From Rhinopomastus cyanomelas (taxonomy: Eukaryota; Chordata; Aves; Bucerotiformes; Rhinopomastidae), in assembly GCA_013400115.1 (NCBI GenBank), contig VXBP01001906.1, positions 124,001-188,000 of the forward strand: a stretch of DNA of 64,000 nt. Direction: 5' to 3'. A model generated the notes under the pieces. The model was not told the origin of the DNA and made no database searches. It saw only the letters and a list, made by a program, of their open reading frames with translations. This document shows positions 38,451 to 49,218 of this stretch, piece by piece (the stretch's first letter is position 1; each line of letters starts with the position of its first letter). A program made the translations under genes and the position numbers.

Positions 38451-39325
38451 AGCACTTCTCAGACAAAGATTTCATAACCTAGAAGCACTTTTATCCATCT
38501 GTTTACCCAGACAACCCCCGTATCTGCTTACTACAGAAAAATGAAGCCAGACTAAAAGTCCATATTTGTTTTAATTCAAGAAAGGTGCTTCCAGAATAAG
38601 GTTCTAATCTGAAAGTCCGGAATTAATTAGTCCAAATGTAGTTTAATAACAGGACGAAGACAAGATTATGTTGCTGATGGTCCCAAACTGCCTCACAAAC
38701 GAGCTGGCACTCACCAACTCTGGGACATGGTGTTTCTCGCAAGGATTTGTTAAGGACTAAGTCAACGACTCAGATCAAAGGCAACATCTGGCAGCCAAGA
38801 CTCTGCTGAAGTGAGAAGGCTGCCTCAGACAGGGAACAAGCTGTCGTTGCTGAAACTTCACTGCATCTATGAGCTCAGGGTTCAAACTCTGATTTGTCAG
38901 TTAACAGGACAACAATCACAGGGCCAGATGTTACCATCAAAGGAAACTCAAACTCTAGCAGCACACTTTGACTAGTAGAACTGGTTAAGAAGCAGATACA
39001 ATACACAACACACAGTCAAGCTGAGAACATAAATCCTAAATTCTGTGTTCTTTTTCCTTTCCCCTGAGAGCATCATCACTCAGCCTTCCTGTTCTGCAGT
39101 TTCCCACACCTTTTCCCGAATTCCTTGACAGCCATGCTTTGTGGAGAAATCTCCCACTTATATGAGCATTGTGGGGGACAGAACACAGGGACACACCGAT
39201 GAGACAGACTCTGCTGTGCTGCCAGCACTCCCTGGAGGTCAGTCACTGCCAAAGAGTGGAAGGAGCAGAACCCAACTGCTGCTTATTACAGTGTTATGTT
39301 TTGTGATGGATTTTACTTCATCAGC

Positions 39326-39493
39326 CATTGGAACAGGCTGCTCGTGGAGGGGGTTGCCTCGCCATCCCTGGCCGTGTTTCAAAGTGTGTAGATCTGGAGT
39401 TTAGGGACATAAGTTAGCAGTGGTCTTAGGACAGCTGAGTCAATGGTTGGACTTGATGATCTTAAATGTCTTTTTCAACCTAAATGATTCTAC
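39326..39493 (+). mobile_element. CR1 3'-end fragment
   Basis: Starts at TTGGAACAGGCTGCTCGTGG (end of ORF2), includes GTGTAGATCTGGAGTTTAGG, and ends TTGGACTTGATGATCTTAAA...ATTCTACGACT. Its tail faces the tail of the minus-strand copy 110 bases downstream. Confidence 0.92.
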
Positions 39494-39603
39494 GACTACT
39501 GTACGATCACAGTAATCTGTTCAAACAAGTCTTCCTGGAGCCTCTCCATTATAAGTCAGTCTATGCAAACTATGGAGCTCACAGTTATGGCAACACTGCC
39601 TTA

Positions 39604-39741
39604 ATCATAGAATCATAGAATCACTACGGACTGGAAGGGACCTCGAAAGACCATCTAGTCCAATCCCCCTGCCACAGCAGGATCACCTAGACCAAGTCAC
39701 ACAGGAACACATCCAGGCGGGCCTGGAGTGAAGGAGACTAA
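39604..39741 (-). mobile_element. CR1 3'-end fragment, abundant subfamily
   Basis: The plus strand shows two tail units (AATCATAGAATCATAGAATC), GGAAGGGACCTCGAAAGACC and CCCTGCCACAGCAGGATCAC. A small internal deletion joins CCAGGCGGGCC to GGAGTGAAGGAGAC (about 10 bases of 'tcttaaatgtctcca' are missing relative to sister copies). 5' truncated just after. Confidence 0.93.
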
Positions 39742-41984
39742 TTTTATTCTCATTTCTGCAGCTGCTTATTTTTTTTTAGCTTTATCTGATTTGAACAGTC
39801 AAGTGCAGCAGGGCAAAGGAGATGCTGTTGGGTTGCCTGTACAGGCTACTCAAGAATGTCACAAAAGCTGTAAGACCCCACTGGGCTACTTTAAGTCAAA
39901 CTGAAAGGCGAGACGTGTTATTTTTTCTGAAAGTACTGATGCACACACACAGGCATGAAAATAATTTGCTACTCAGTTTCTCACACACATTAAATAGTAA
40001 CAGCTAACCTAGTTTTAATTTATCAATGAAAATACTCCATTGTCTTTCAAGGGAATTTTGTGAAAAGACCGAGCTTTACTAAATGTCTCAGCACCTGGTT
40101 TTTCGTGAGGACTTTGAAATTTCCAAAAAAGCTCCTGGTAATGTCAAGAAGTTCTGTGTGTGGTTTTCTAATTAAGCAAGATTTAATACTGGGTAATTAA
40201 AGTATTAGCTTGTTGAACATTAAGCTTCTCCCAAAATCTTATTCTCAAATAACTGAAATCCTAAATACATTCGGAATGGAAGAGAAAGCAGCAAAGGAAG
40301 CCAATGTTCCCTGTTTAGCACTTGCAGTTATTACTCCAGAGTTCTGCTAAAACAATGCCGACCTGATTTTCAGGCTGACGTGCTCACAGTACAAATGCTG
40401 CAGTATCTCGTGCAGCTCTCAAACGTTACCAACTACATGTAATCATTAAAAGACAGGCAACCGAAGCAGAGGTACAACACAAATGCAATGACAAATCAAT
40501 GGCTTCTGGCATTCGGCCCCCATCCTTTTTGTCAAACCAAAATTGCTCCATTACACGCAGTGTAATACGATTAATACTGCCAGAAGACAGCTGCATTGTC
40601 TGTGGTTCAACTGCTTCCATCACCTTTTGCTTCTAAGTAGAAAGACAGAAAGGTAAACACCTGAAAAAAAGAGATTATTCAGTATCCAACATGTTTGTAT
40701 ACAAGTCAAGCCAGGTGTTTAGATGTTTTTATCTGAAAGGTTGTCTCACAGCTCTGCTGATGGAACCAACAGGAACATGTCACTACGGTGACAGGTTTTG
40801 GAACAAGTGCGCAATCACATTTTAGTAACTCATTCTTCTACATTTAAGAAACAAGACTACAGAAAAGGAATGCTAAACTTCAACTTGAATATACGATTCT
40901 GAGAGCTCACATAAATTTGCAAAGGAGCTACTAAACATTCAGAAAGCCAGGGGAGAAGTTTTAGGGTTTATTTAAATACCAAATATTAAAAGGAATAACC
41001 ATGTTGTCCTCTGCACCCCACTGGAATAATCCTTGATCAGCAGTAAATCAAACAGGAACTCTGAAATGCATGAGCCTGCACTTGCACAGCTTTCAGGCAC
41101 TGAAATCAAGGTGAGGGCTGAATTTCAGTGAATCGCTGGATTTATGCTGACATAAAAATGCAATGAGACAGAGCTGAATAGGAACTGTATTCCTGCAGGC
41201 TCAGCTATTTCATCTTCTCTCATAATTCCTACAGACCATGGAGTTGTTGACATATTTTTTCTCACTATTAAGAAATACTGACAATAACTGTGTACACACA
41301 TATATATATCTCGATGATAAAAAGTTTAACTTCTCTCACCTATACCACTTCCTTTACATATGTCTCCTACACCACGTTACGACCCATCTCCTGCAATTTT
41401 AGCATTTTCTCTAATAGCTCACTTTTCATTCAGACTGTACTTCTCAGAATTCTTTTTCACAATGGCACATCTCCAACATGAAAATTGCTCGGGCTTGGGT
41501 CGACTGAGTTGTCTAACTTTAATGCTTTATTTTAATCATATGAATAGTCCCTCTGAAATGCAATACTCATGTATGCTTAATGCTGATCATAGTTATTAGT
41601 AGCTTCTTATATCAGGCACTGCTTGGAAACATTAGGAGCAAAGCTTCATTCTTCAGCGATACACGTAGGACAAGGGAAGATCCACACATTTCACCACACT
41701 CCCTACATCATAACCTTATTAAAGTAGCATCCGAGGACTAACCAGCAACTTCCACTGTAGGTTTCCATTATTATTCACTACATGTTCAGGGAATCAAATT
41801 GTTCCAGTTTATTTATGAATTAAGCTCAATATATTGCAAAACAGGCTTGAAAATGCTTTGCCTGAGGTAGACAAAGGAAACCGCTTTAAATTCTTCGCCT
41901 CTACACTTGCAGCACAACGGCACGCGGGCAGGTGTGTGCAGTGCCTAGCACCTTTCCACGGCAAGCTTTCATGAAAATTGATTT
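39742..41984. other. Unique DNA, no gene seen
   Basis: Frames do not exceed 79 codons. A short (TA)n run lies at 41300-41309. No repeat family is recognised. Confidence 0.5.
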
Positions 41985-42028
41985 TAGATGATCTTTCGAG
42001 GTCCCTTCCAATCCCTGATGTTCTGAGA
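41985..42028 (+). mobile_element. Minimal CR1 3'-end fragment
   Basis: Only ~44 bases: TTAGATGATCTTTCGAGGTC, CCTTCCAATCCCTGATG and a decayed tail. An extreme case of 5' truncation in the abundant subfamily. Confidence 0.85.
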
Positions 42029-42666
42029 TAAAACCGATTAGCAAACTCCTGCATCCCCACCTTGAAACACCAACTGCTTCTGCATCTTCTCTGTTTCCCA
42101 CCAGAGAACCAAATCCACATCCACATTTGGCCACACAGACCACTGCTAAAGGTGATTTTTCATGGATGAGCTGCCTCCTTCTTCCCAAAGTGTTTAATCA
42201 AAATGGTTCAACTCACAATTAAGACATTTAAATTAGTCTTTCGCATGTAGGTATGTCCATGTGCAGTTGGTGTTTACAGTCCTGTGATAGCTCATGGAGA
42301 TTGAGCTGCTACAGCTGATGGCACTCAGAAGATGCTGGGCAGCCAGTAAAGCATAATTTTGAGGATACAGGGAACTGTTATACCAGCTCCAGCCTTTTAT
42401 TGTCTACTATGGATCAACAGACAAATGATCAAGGACATTGTTATGGATTTGGTGAAACTATGTTTGCTCATGGTATTCCTGCACCAAACTCTTCCAGCAT
42501 ATAAGGAGTTATCTTGTCTCAGCTGTGGGGAATGTTTACTTTTCCCTCCCCTGCACTCAGTGGGGCAGAGGTCATTGGGGTCCAGTAGTGAAGGGGAGAG
42601 ATGGCTGCCGCAGGGGACAGGTTGAGCAGGTGGAGTAGGCCAGACAGATTTCGGGGTCATTGTAGA

Positions 42667-42754
42667 CTCATAGAATCATTAGGGATTGGAAGGGACCTGG
42701 AAAGATCATCTAGTCCAATCCCCCGGCCACAGCAGGATCACCTGGACCAAGTCA
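42667..42754 (-). mobile_element. CR1 3'-end fragment, abundant subfamily
   Basis: The plus strand reads CATAGAATCATTAGGGATTG, GGAAGGGACCTGGAAAGATC and GCCACAGCAGGATCACCTGG. It is truncated at GACCAAGTCA, where the tail of the next minus-strand CR1 begins. Confidence 0.92.
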
Positions 42755-43026
42755 TAGAATCAGTCAGGGTTAGAAGGGACCACAGGATCATCCAATTCCA
42801 AATCCCCTGCCATGGGCAGGGACACTCCACCCTAGATCAGGTTGGCCAGAGCCCCATCCAGCCTGGCCTTAAACAGCTCCAGGGATGGGGCCTCCACCAC
42901 CTCCCTGGGCAACCCATTCCAGGCTCTCACCACTCTCATGGTGAAGAACTTTCTCCTCACATCCACTCTAAATCTACCCATCTCCAGCTTTGCTCCCTTC
43001 CCTCTAGTCCTGTTGCTACCTGACAT
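42752..43026 (-). mobile_element. CR1 fragment, ORF2 end plus 3' UTR
   Basis: The tail GTCATAGAATCAGTCAGGGT is followed by CCCCTGCCATGGGCAGGGAC and the ORF2 C-terminus. A 69-codon minus frame at 42832-43041 shows [31 protein letters not shown]. It has a different 3'-end type from its left neighbour and shares AAGTCA microhomology at the junction. Confidence 0.92.
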
Positions 43027-43625
43027 CCTATCTGGGGACAAAGTATTCCTTTCCCCTCTTCTTGGTACCCCCTCCCTGTTTGTGTGTCTTGGGAGTCTGG
43101 TTTCGGTTTCGTTTTGGCCAGTAGCACACTGTGGCCTGTCTGTCCCTTCCCGCCCCGCGGCATTCCTTCTCCCTTCCCCTTATCTTCCTCATATCTTACC
43201 TTCATCCTTGCCTGAAATTTCGGACCATAGGACAGGAAAATGCTTAAACTGAATAGTTCAGTATTGCCTAGGAGACTCCAGTCTTTCCTTTTTAGTCCCC
43301 TCTCGTCCGTGGCTTTTAGCATTTCTTAGGAATTAGGGGTTACCAGACCTGGGCAGGGGCAGGGGTGGACTTCAGTGAGGAAGAACACACTTTTTTTTTC
43401 CTTTTCTCCTTCCCCTTTCCCTCTTTTTAGGGTGTTTTGTTCTCTTTAATAAAGCCTTCAATAAAGTTTAATAAAGTTTAATATTTCTAGTTCCAGTTTC
43501 CAGAAGTGTGCTTACCTCTTTTCTACCTCACCCGGGGGTGGGAGGACATTTCCTTCTGCACGGCTGGACAGAATATAATTTTGTGGGCTAACTGGGTGCT
43601 AACCCGTGACAAACATGTACCGGGG

Positions 43626-43919
43626 GTCTACAGGAAAGATGAGAACAGACTCTATCAGGGAGCAGAGTAATGGGATAGGGGGTAATCATTTCAAATGGCA
43701 AGAAGGTGGATTTAGATTAGACACAAAGAGGACATTTTTTAGAGTAGTGACACTGAAATAAGTGCCCAGAGAAGATGTGAATGCCCCAGCTCTGGAAGTC
43801 CTCAAGGCCATGTTGGACAGGGACTCGAGCAACCAGCTCTAGTGGGAAATTTCGCTACCCATGGCAGGCAGGTTTGAACTAGGTGGTCTCTAAGGTCTCT
43901 TCCAACCCAAACCATTCTT
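43626..43919 (+). mobile_element. CR1 fragment, ORF2 end plus 3' UTR
   Basis: Starts at GTCTACAGGAAAGATGAGAA, 15 bases after the candidate LTR end. It continues through ATTTAGATTAGACACAAAGA and ends GGTCTCTAAGGTCTCTTCCA...CCATTCTTTAC. It is diverged and has several indels, including loss of part of the 'gaggctggaacaggct' region. Confidence 0.9.
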
Positions 43920-44089
43920 TACCTCTATGCTGAACAGTTCTTTTAAAATACATCATATACATAATCCCTAGTGTAACTTTTAAAATGCATATTAAAACAG
44001 TACCACCTCCTATACCCCGGGTTTGGACATTTTTATGCAATTTTTATACAATCTCATATAAAGACATTAATGTACCCCCTGTCCTTCAC
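43920..44089. other. Short AT-rich spacer
   Basis: About 170 bases between two CR1 copies. It supplies the first ~35 codons of the 181-codon frame that runs into the next CR1; these are not CR1 and not recognisable. Confidence 0.5.
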
Positions 44090-44530
44090 CTTGCATGCTT
44101 GAGGGACAGGGTCAGGTGTAGTTCCCCTGGTATCCAAGAGGTTCTGGTTAGAGACCTGCTGAACCATTTGGATCCCCATAGGTCCATGGGACCGGATGGG
44201 ATTCACCCCAGAGTGATGAGGGAGCTGGCGGATGAGCTTGCTGAACCACTCTCCATAATTTACCAGAAGTCATGGATCACAGGGGAGGTGCCGGATGATT
44301 GGAAGTTGGCGAATGTGACCCCCATACACAAGAATGGTCGGAAGGATGATTCAGGACACTACAGACCTGTTGGCCTCACCTCAGTCCCGGGCAAAGTTAT
44401 GGAACAGCTAGTGCTGAGTGCTATCATGCAACGTCTGCGTGACGGCCAAGAGATTAAGCCCAGTCAACACAGATTTAGGAGGGGTAGGTCTTGCTTGACC
44501 ACCCTGATCTCAAGTAACTCGACTGGTTGA
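44090..44530 (+). pseudogene. CR1 ORF2 RT fingers region
   Basis: Within the open frame at 43985-44530 the CR1 part shows RSMGPDGIHPRVMRELADEL, WITGEVPDDWKLANVTPI, YRPVGLTSVPGKVMEQLV and QHRFRRGRSCLTTLIS. These belong to the N-terminal part of the CR1 reverse transcriptase. The frame is lost after TLIS; the motif-A sequence VVYLDFSQAFDTVSHDILL follows at about 44550-44600 in a different frame. A short deletion near 44510 is the likely cause. Confidence 0.92.
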
Positions 44531-44644
44531 TGAGAGGAAGGCTGTGGATGTGGTGTACCTGGATTTCAGTCAAGCATTCGACACAGTCTCCCATGATATA
44601 CTCCTGGTGAAGATGGCAGCAAGGGGCTTTGACAGGAATATTCT

Positions 44645-45028
44645 GTGCTGGGTCAGGTAGTAAATGGTGTCGCATCTAGTTGGCAACCAGTTACTAGTGG
44701 TGTCCCCCAAGGGTCAGTGTTGGGTCTGGTCCTGTTCAACATCTTTATTGATGATGGGATGGAGTCCATCATGAGCAAGTTTGCAGATGACACCAAGCTT
44801 GGAGCCCGTGTTGATCTGTTAGAGGGTAGGAGGGCCCTGCAGAGGGATCTGGACAGACTGGAGAGATGGGCAGACTCCAACAGGATGAGTTTTAACAAGT
44901 CTAAGTGTCGGGTTCTGCATTTTGGTTATAACAATCCCAGGCAGAACTATAGGCTGGGAATGGAGTTCTTAGAGAGTTCTCAGGTGGAGAGAGACTTGGG
45001 GTACTGCTGGACAGTAAACTTAACATGA
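44645..45028 (+). pseudogene. CR1 ORF2 RT palm with FADD catalytic motif
   Basis: This 127-codon frame carries the catalytic core: SGVPQGS (residues 18-24) and FADD (residues 46-49, bases 44780-44791). It continues with [28 protein letters not shown] and ERDLG. The two aspartates of FADD are intact. One G is missing at 44998-45001, so after ERDLG the frame reads off and stops at 45028. The intended continuation ([11 protein letters not shown]) lies in the next frame. Confidence 0.94.
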
Positions 45029-45582
45029 GTCAACAATGTGCCCAGGCGGCCAAGAGGGCCAATGGCATCCTGGCCTGCATCAAGAATGGTGTGGCCAGCA
45101 GGTCAAGGGAGGTTATCCTTCCCCTGTATTTGGCACTGGTTAGACCACACCTGGAGTACTGTGTTCAGCTCTGGGCCCCTCAGGTTAAGAGGGATGTCGA
45201 GGTGCTGGAACGAGTCCAGAGAAGGGCAACTGGAATGGTAAAAGGGTTCGAAGATCAGCCCTGTGAGGAGAGGCTGAGGGAGCTGGGTTTGTTTAGCCTG
45301 GAAAAGAGGAGGCTCAGGGGTGACCTTATCACTGTCTATAACTATCTGAAAGGTGGTTGTAGTCAGGCAGGGGTTGGTCTTTTCTCCCTGGCCACTGGAG
45401 ACAGAACAAGAGGTCACAGTCTTAAGCTCCATCAGGGGAGGTTTAGACTTGACATTAGGAAAAAAGAATTCATTGAAAGAGTGATCCGGTTTTGGAATGG
45501 GCTGCCCACAGAGGTGGTTGAGTCGCCGTCCCTGGAGGTGTTCAAGGCTAGGCTGGATGAGGTGCTGAGTGGCATGAGCTAG
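45025..45582 (+). pseudogene. CR1 ORF2 C-terminal region
   Basis: A 185-codon frame starts at an internal ATG that overlaps the previous stop by four bases (ATGA). The overlap comes from the one-base deletion upstream, not from a real gene junction. Motifs in order are [86 protein letters not shown] and [20 protein letters not shown]. It ends at a stop close to the usual end of CR1 ORF2, so the C-terminus looks full length. Confidence 0.94.
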
Positions 45583-45664
45583 ATGTTAGGTCCACTGGGT
45601 TTATTTGGACTGGATGATGTTTAAGGTCTTTTCCAACCTTATCATTACTGTGATACTGTGATAA

Positions 45665-47190
45665 AGTGATATATTTTTTCTCATTCCTCTTACACAAGAA
45701 ACCACTATTCAATACCTTTGACAAGCAGCTGACACCTTATGGAAAACTTTTTAAAAACATTCCTTTGTGCAGGAGTTTCCAGTGTATTTGGTGTGTTTTC
45801 TTTTGCCTTATTCAGGCTATATAACACCAAGATACTTTTTAAAGTAAGATCTCTTTCAAAAGCTTTGTCCCCAAAGAGAATAGCAGTTTCTACAGCAACC
45901 AGTTGTGAAATCTTAAGTCCTGGATTAGCACATAAATAAAGCAAAGTGTGAAGAAAAATGTTCTTTTCTACTAAAATTCTCCTGTAGTGAAGAAACCAGC
46001 TTCGACAAGAAAGTCTAGTGGAAGAACTATAGATAAATATGAAGTTTGGGGAACTTCACCAGTTACATCAATTTACCACAAATGTCCTCAGTAGTTTTAT
46101 TCAATCTGAAATATCTTTACCCTGTGCAACACAAAAAAATGCACCAGTCTCAAAGTTTGTTCCTGTATCACATTCACCTCATGGATTTTTATTCCTTTCT
46201 TCAGAAGAAACCTGAAAGTGCCTTTCTTCCTGATTCTCCCCTTTTCAGCTTGACACAACTAAGCAGAGTTGAGTCTCTTGAGGTTCAAATGTAAGAGCAC
46301 TGTGTAACATAGATCTGGAGGAAGATCACAGATCTAGGGAGAAGAACTAGGGCTATAGAGGGATACATGCTAGCCCAAAAAGTCCATGTGTGCCTGGACA
46401 GGAAGTTGAGACGATGGCACTGAGTGAGAAGAGACTGGGATAAGAACTTTGCAAAGTAGTCATAGGGTTATACTTTTAAGAAGAGATTAAGCAGTTGATT
46501 GATTAATCAAACCAATTAACTAGATGTCAAATCAGCACAGCAGCAGATTTAAACAATTAATTCATATATTCAAAAGAACAGTAAATAACTAATAAGAAAT
46601 TAAAGAGTTTGTTAAATATGTGACAGTAGATTAGTTATGCAAAAAACTAAGTGAGAAGCAATTAATTAATTATGCAGAGAACCAAATGAGCCACAAAATA
46701 TTTAGGCAAAGAATCCATACAAATGGACAGTTTAAAAGAGATAGATGCAAAAATGCTGAGATACGTTTTAAAAAAAATTGTTTCATAAGGAGCCATTACT
46801 GGCAACTGTCGTTAGCTAAGCTATTAAGAAAACCATTTGGATCAAGCATGAAAGTCAGGTCAGAAGTCAATGGAGTGAGGAGAATGAGATTATCAAATAC
46901 ATTCTAAAATCAAGGCTCGTGCAGACATGGGGCAGGTCTGGTTAGAAATAATGATCAGTGAAATGGGCACCAAAAATAACATCATTGCCACAGGACTCTA
47001 CTGTCATACCCTCTCCATCTGCTTTGCCATCTCCCTGTGCTTACTGCTCCAGTGGTGCCCTCTGCATGGTATTCAGATTATAAATGGATTAGGATTCACA
47101 TCTTAGACTCTTCTGAAAATTGTCCTGTATAAAATTGTAGCTCTACAGAAAAATAATACTCTACAGGAAAAGTACCTCCAGAATTTAACT
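45665..47190. other. Unique AT-rich DNA, no gene seen
   Basis: The longest frame is 82 codons (46046-46294, +). The stretch 46490-46700 is especially A/T-rich with repeated AATTAAT-like words. No repeat family is recognised. Confidence 0.5.
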
Positions 47191-47350
47191 CTTAAATACC
47201 TCCAGAGACACAGACTCCATCCCTGCCTTGGGCAACCCATTTTGTTGCCTGATGACCTTTTCAGTATATAAATTCTTCCTAATGTCCAAGGGAATTAAAA
47301 CCCCTTTGGGGCAACTTTAGGTGATTTAGTCTAGTCCTATCGCTTGTCAT
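47191..47350 (-). mobile_element. Old CR1 ORF2 C-terminal relic
   Basis: The plus strand reads TTAAATACCTCCAGAGACAC, CCTTGGGCAACCCATTTTGT, AAATTCTTCCTAATGTCCAA and TCTAGTCCTATCGCTTGTC, all minus-strand CR1 ORF2 end sequence. The 3' tail is missing and divergence is high, so this is one of the older copies. Confidence 0.8.
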
Positions 47351-47439
47351 TTTGTACAGTGTTTATCCACAAGGGTTATTTGGTTTAAAATGTTTTGGGT
47401 TTTTTTAATACTCAGATGATTTATGTAAAAAATATTGAG

Positions 47440-47894
47440 CAGTGGTATCTGTAAAATTGGCTTTTTGCCACAACAGGGTACAGGACACAGCTTTGCTGAC
47501 CTTTAACTTCTAAGAAGGAGCTAACAGATAAGATTAGGAAAATGCAGGAGACTACTGAAGACTACTCCAGAGGTGCCAGACAGCAAAGCCGAGGATGGAG
47601 GATTCCAGGATGGAGGATACAGGACAGCAAAAAGTTCAAAGGACAGAAGGATAAGAGACCACCAGCACCACCAGAGGATCCTAAAAGGACCACATACAGA
47701 TGTTACAGCATGTACGTTAATTATTTCAGGAACCTAATGACTATGTATGAACCTAAGGCAATGCTAACTACATAGAGAGCTCACAAAGAACCACTGGGGT
47801 GCCTCTGACCCCAGTGCTGTATTTTTGCTTTATTGATTTTGTCCTTATAATAAAATTAATGCCATTTCTTTTTAATGACTTGGCGTTTATGACA
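47440..47894 (+). mobile_element. LTR-like segment of an endogenous retrovirus
   Basis: The right part reads GCTTTATTGATTTTGTCCTT followed by AATAAA (47849-47854) and a short downstream region ending GGCGTTTATGACA at 47894. This is the layout of the R/U5 end of an avian LTR. A 77-codon frame (47542-47775) lies in what would be U3 and is not recognisable as protein. The left boundary is uncertain and no target duplication or primer-binding site is evident. No viral coding sequence adjoins it. Confidence 0.5.
47593..47628. repeat. Short direct repeat in LTR-like segment
   Basis: GGATGGAGGATTCCA is followed at once by GGATGGAGGATACAGGAC, two ~16-base imperfect copies, possibly a U3 enhancer-type duplication. 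Confidence 0.6.
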
Positions 47895-49199
47895 TTTTAG
47901 ATTAAATTTTTATACATTAACTAACGCTAAACTATGCAAAAACCACCTCTGTATTATGAAGTAATACAAATTTTAAAAGAGAAGGTGGTGGAGACTGGGT
48001 GCAGTAGGTGCAGTTATGAATCAGCTAGAATTCACCCATGTTTAATGGTCAGGGTGTGACTGGCTATCTCACAGAAGCACAGAGGCTTCCTTAATTCTCA
48101 GCTCCAAAAGGCAGTCTGGAGATCCGAGCGTGTCCATGTGTAGAAATGCAGGAAAACTGTATGTGCTTCAAAGAGAAAAAAAGCCCAAATGTCAACCCTA
48201 GTAGTTGAAACACATTAAAGCTGCAAATAGTTCGAGGCAGCCCTGGTTGAAGGCTTCCTAACAGTGTATGTCTCGGAGCATGGCCACTCTAAGGGTGACA
48301 GGAGAAGGTTTATCTGCTTTCAGGACAGCAAATAGCTGAACACAAACTTGGAAAGGCCCCAAGTCTCCTCATTCACAGTACTGTTGCTGCTCCACATCTC
48401 ACAGGCTCTCTCTAAGTGACATCAGCTGGCCTGATAAAGGATGGAGTGAAGTCATTGGTTTCTCTCCCTTAAACAAGCGACTCTACTGCCCACTTCTGCA
48501 GTCATGGGTTGTCCTTCCTAGCTTCACTTTTCCACATGGTCTTTATAGAAAAAGGATTTGGGAGCAGTGAGTACAAACACCCACAGCAATAGGTCTCACA
48601 GTGGTCTGTGCACTCAAAAAGGGTGAGAACTTCTGCTACTACTGATGAAATCTTCAATGTTAATTCCAACCAAAATGGCCTGAGAAAACTCTTCTAGAAA
48701 TTATCCAAATTTCATTACACAATCAAATGGCCTTGGAATGCTGGACATAGGATGAGGTGTGGAGAACAACAGACATGGTAGGAAAAGGACCAAACCCTGA
48801 TGCTGGAGACACAGGGCCATGCACGTGCTCATCAATGGCAGTTCAAAGAAATGCAGTTTTAGGAGTAACAGATGAACATCCAAATCCAACCTGTAGCTAA
48901 TGTACGTTGCATACACAGCACTTGGTGAATGCAGTTGTACCATGCAGTTTTACAATAGGTAAGAAACAGCGAGGAGACAAAGTGCATCAGAAAACACTAA
49001 ACCAGCCTCAAGGGGCCAACAAGAGCCAGAAGATGTTAATAATTTGTTGCAACCCCTGGCTTCTTCAGAAGGAAGATGGATATTATCTCCCTTAGGACCC
49101 AGAAGGGCAAGAGAGGGACAAGCTTAATTGCCAAGAAACACTCTATCTGTGCATATATAGAGAGAACACGAGTATAAAAATTCTAACCAGGCTGTGATT

Positions 49200-49218
49200 T
49201 TTATTATTATTATTATTG
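49200..49218. repeat. (TTA)n short tandem repeat
   Basis: Six perfect TTA units. Confidence 0.85.

Larger units (their letters stand above)
34346..39325. other. Unique DNA, no gene seen
   Basis: AT-rich DNA with a T run (36024-36035) and a (TA)n repeat (listed). The longest frame is 97 codons (36692-36985, +), without recognisable similarity. An old SINE-like patch near 38.4 kb is listed separately. Confidence 0.5.
42280..43611 (+). mobile_element. Candidate retroviral LTR interrupted by CR1
   Basis: Regulatory layout suggests an endogenous-retrovirus LTR in plus orientation. There is a TATAAGG at 42500-42506, three AATAAA polyadenylation signals (43448-43453, 43460-43465, 43470-43475), a downstream region, and an end at 43611 reading CTAACCCGTGACA. 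Avian LTRs typically begin TGT and end ACA. Two minus-strand CR1 fragments (42667-43026) lie between the TATA and polyadenylation parts. The left boundary is a guess, since a TG start near 42282 is possible. I found no target-site duplication, no primer-binding site and no viral coding sequence, so it would be a solo LTR. The 43027-43611 part is the better supported. Confidence 0.45.
44090..45664 (+). mobile_element. Best-preserved CR1, RT domain to 3' tail
   Basis: About 1.57 kb of CR1 in sense orientation, from the start of the RT domain to a tail with two TACTGTGA-type units (TTACTGTGATACTGTGATAA). It contains the complete order of RT motifs but in several frames. There is a frame change near 44.52 kb, a deletion of about nine codons near 44.66 kb that removes the 'NWLDGR'-like stretch, and a one-base loss in a G run at 44998-45001. 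The endonuclease domain and ORF1 are absent. The left boundary is approximate. Confidence 0.95.

Noticed and set aside
45025..45028. ATGA stop/start overlap suggesting translational coupling
   Set aside because: It is created by a one-base deletion in the CR1 G run at 44998-45001. In intact CR1 both parts are one reading frame.
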